The notes under the pieces: model-generated
The model's input: the letters and a program-made list of their open reading frames with translations, nothing else
The model's database searches: none
What the model was told of the DNA's origin: nothing
Assembly: GCF_938045225.1 (NCBI RefSeq)
Contig: NZ_CALINL010000226.1
Location: forward strand, 1 to 15,244
Direction: 5' to 3'
Length of the DNA: 15,244 bases
From: an uncultured Campylobacter sp.
Lineage (GTDB): Bacteria > Campylobacterota > Campylobacteria > Campylobacterales > Campylobacteraceae
Program-made: the position numbers and the translations under genes
In this document: piece after piece, positions 13,271 through 15,244 of the stretch
Position numbering within the stretch: position 1 is the stretch's first letter
Layout: each line of letters starts with the position of its first letter

Positions 13271-15121
13271 ATGAGATTAGCTATCAGTCTGGCTACGGCT
13301 GCGACGGCGCTGCTCGCAAATGGCGCAAATCCCGACGTCATAAAGCCGGTAAAGGATTTTACGCCTCCGCCACCATATACGCCAAATGTCGCCCAAAGCG
13401 CATTTCCGGAAAATCAATTCGACCGCGCGCCAAGGGATGATTATTTTTTCGTGACGGATTTGCTTGATAATTCTATGGATAAATTTCACGTCGCGGGCGG
13501 ATTTTACGGTAGGACGTTTTACGGTTCGGGACTTTTTAAATACCGCGGCGCAAATTTCTACACGATTTTAAACGCGAACTTTTCTAAAGCCAACCGCTAC
13601 AAAGACGGCGGCGGTAGAGAGTGGAACTATGGCTACGCCAGGCAGGGGCAAAGCGCGGTCGTGGGTTTCGTGCCTAGCGAGCTAAGCGAGTTTAGATTTA
13701 CGCTCGTACACGACAACATCGATGACGACAAGCAGCCTCACCATCTCATGGATGCCGTTAAAACCGAGCGATACATCGGTAAATTTAACGCTCGTATCGG
13801 CACGGAGGATCTATCAAATACGCTAAATTTCGAGCTAATGCTGCGCGACGTAAGCAGAAACGCCGACAACTATCATCTAAGGAGTGCGGCGCAGACGGTC
13901 AAGGTCGAACTGGATAGAAAAATCGTGGACGCCGAGCTAAAATACGACGCGGACTTGGGCGACTTTCACAATCTCGCAGGCATCAGCTATCAACACGATA
14001 ATCACGAGGGCAAAAGGTATCTAAAACAGCCCGGCGGCTGGGTTTTTAACGGCTATAGGTTTGCAGATGTAACGAATAAACGAACGAGGATTTTTGATAC
14101 ATTAAGCTATAAATTTAACGACTTTCACAAGCTTAGTTTAGCTCTAAACTACGACCGGATGAGATCAAATTTAAAGGGGCTAAATGAGCCTTATTTTGCG
14201 CCTGCCGCGCCGCTTAGAACGGTAAAAGGGCTTATCCGCAGCGTTTACGGCTATGATTTTGACGGTAGCGTCAAGCAAGACGGCCTAAGTGCCAGCCTAA
14301 AATACGACTTCACCCCAAACGAGCTAGATAGCTACTACGCGGCGCTTGAGAGCTTGCAGCGCATACCTGGCAATATGGAGCGATTTAACACGCTTTACGG
14401 TCCGCTGGATAACGGCTGGGTGAGCAACCCGCTACTAAAACCGGAGCGTCACAACCGCGTAAATTTGGGCTTTACTTATAAGAGCGAATTTTATAAAGAG
14501 TACATGAGCTCGCGCCAGGGCGAGGATAGCTTTAGCGTGGGCGGACACTTTATCGCAGACGATGCGCAGGACCTGGTTATCTACGATCGCCGCCACTCTA
14601 CCGCGGCCGCGCCGATGAATAAAAACGCCGTCATCACGCGCAACGTCGACGCTAGGATTTACAGCGTAAATTTGCGCGGCGAGTATAATTTCGCGCGAAA
14701 TTTCGGACTAAAAACTTCGTTATTTTACAACTACGGACAAAACAAAACCGACGGCAGACCGCTCTATCAGATCCGCCCGTTTGAGGCAAATTTGGCCTTT
14801 GATTACAAAGACTACGCGAGCTTTGGCAGCTACAATATCGGAACCGCAGTGCGCTACGTAGCAAAGCAAAATAGGGGAGATTTTGATAAAACCATCGGCT
14901 TTGGCATCGACAAGCGCGAAGCGGCCAAGAGCTTTACGACGATGGACGTTTACGGCGGATTTGAGTTTAAAAACAGCTGGGGCGTGAGGCTGGGCGTGAC
15001 AAATATCTTTGACAAAGATTACGCCGAGTTTATCAGCGGCGAGCACGTAGGGGCGCTAGATCCTGCGGTGGTGCATGCGCCGGGGAGGGCGGTGTTCATT
15101 AGCTTCCACTCTAGTTTTTAA
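13271..15121 (+). CDS. TonB-dependent-receptor-type outer-membrane barrel, OprC/NosA-like, without plug domain
   Basis: A 616-residue outer-membrane protein. A short signal (1-19, ending ANGA) leads to a Pro-rich linker (21-58), and the barrel appears to start at about residue 59. The pattern YKDGGGREWNYGYARQG (110-126) and NPLLKPERHNRVNLGF (386-401) are typical of TonB-dependent receptor barrels, and the order of segments resembles copper receptors of the OprC/NosA kind. The last residue is Phe, as in most outer-membrane barrels. No TonB box or plug domain (normally some 120-150 residues) is seen between the signal and the barrel. The start is fixed by an in-frame TAA just before ATG and by AAGGA 6 bases upstream. 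The substrate is unknown; copper, iron or another metal ligand is inferred from family and neighbours. Confidence 0.85.
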   Translation: MRLAISLATAATALLANGANPDVIKPVKDFTPPPPYTPNVAQSAFPENQFDRAPRDDYFFVTDLLDNSMDKFHVAGGFYGRTFYGSGLFKYRGANFYTILNANFSKANRYKDGGGREWNYGYARQGQSAVVGFVPSELSEFRFTLVHDNIDDDKQPHHLMDAVKTERYIGKFNARIGTEDLSNTLNFELMLRDVSRNADNYHLRSAAQTVKVELDRKIVDAELKYDADLGDFHNLAGISYQHDNHEGKRYLKQPGGWVFNGYRFADVTNKRTRIFDTLSYKFNDFHKLSLALNYDRMRSNLKGLNEPYFAPAAPLRTVKGLIRSVYGYDFDGSVKQDGLSASLKYDFTPNELDSYYAALESLQRIPGNMERFNTLYGPLDNGWVSNPLLKPERHNRVNLGFTYKSEFYKEYMSSRQGEDSFSVGGHFIADDAQDLVIYDRRHSTAAAPMNKNAVITRNVDARIYSVNLRGEYNFARNFGLKTSLFYNYGQNKTDGRPLYQIRPFEANLAFDYKDYASFGSYNIGTAVRYVAKQNRGDFDKTIGFGIDKREAAKSFTTMDVYGGFEFKNSWGVRLGVTNIFDKDYAEFISGEHVGALDPAVVHAPGRAVFISFHSSF

Positions 15122-15155
15122 AACTTGAGCGGCGGCTTTTTGCTCTATACTTCGC

Positions 15156-15189
15156 TTTGCTTTCCTTGCGGTCGCAACTGCAAGCAGAG
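15156..15189 (+). terminator. Hairpin downstream of the receptor gene
   Basis: CTTTGCTT (15156-15163) pairs with AAGCAGAG (15182-15189, one T-G), and a nested TTGCG/CGCAA stem (15167-15178) fills the loop. It lies 35 bases after the stop and joins the palindromic element. It has no T run of its own, so termination, if any, would involve the adjoining element. Confidence 0.4.
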
Positions 15190-15244
15190 GCTTTTAAATT
15201 TGGCTCGGTCATTACCTACATGGTAACTCCCGTCGCCAAATTTA
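15190..15244 (+). repeat. Palindromic intergenic element, copy 2 (cut by window end)
   Basis: All 55 visible bases are identical to 12609-12663, in the same orientation, and again lie a short way (69 bases) after a stop codon. The window ends inside the right arm, so the last five bases of the palindrome cannot be seen. Confidence 0.9.

Noticed and set aside
1..15244. CRISPR array, tRNA or rRNA genes
   Set aside because: No regularly spaced repeats and no cloverleaf or rRNA-like segment seen on either strand by eye.

Overview
The window looks like chromosomal DNA of an oral-type Campylobacter of moderate GC, similar to the C. showae / C. rectus / C. gracilis group. This is inferred from the gene families, the very common AAATTT words, the Campylobacter-style selenocysteine formate dehydrogenase, and an iron-uptake operon in the same order as the P19 system of C. 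jejuni. Every supported gene is on the + strand.

Region 1 (1-4070) is a formate dehydrogenase block. An AT-rich leader with a 30-base dyad and two competing hairpins precedes a 69-residue Tat-signal protein. It is followed by fdhA, whose reading frame runs through an in-frame TGA (1029-1031) read as selenocysteine with a SECIS hairpin just downstream, and then by the iron-sulfur subunit fdhB. A strong hairpin terminator follows fdhB. The membrane cytochrome subunit (fdhC) expected after fdhB is absent here.

Region 2 (about 4110-11970) is a P19-type ferrous/ferric iron uptake operon: FTR1-type permease with a large periplasmic domain of three repeats, P19 periplasmic metal-binding protein, a DUF2318 membrane protein with extra Cys pairs and a C-terminal YHS-like tail, two FtsX/MacB-like ABC permeases, the ABC ATPase, and a thioredoxin-fold lipoprotein. 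From the DUF2318 gene to the ATPase the genes overlap or abut. Hairpins flank p19 and may set transcript ratios. TTGATA repeats upstream resemble a Fur site.

Region 3 (11986-15244) holds a small TraT-like lipoprotein and then about 690 bases with no convincing gene but dense with inverted repeats, including a long G-rich hairpin and one copy of a 60-base palindromic element. An outer-membrane TonB-receptor-type barrel of the OprC/NosA kind follows, apparently without the usual plug domain. The palindromic element recurs just after it, at the right edge of the window.

The regions probably connect through metal use: FdhA and FdhB need Se, Mo or W and several [4Fe-4S] clusters, the P19 system supplies iron, and the last gene is an outer-membrane receptor of a copper-associated type.
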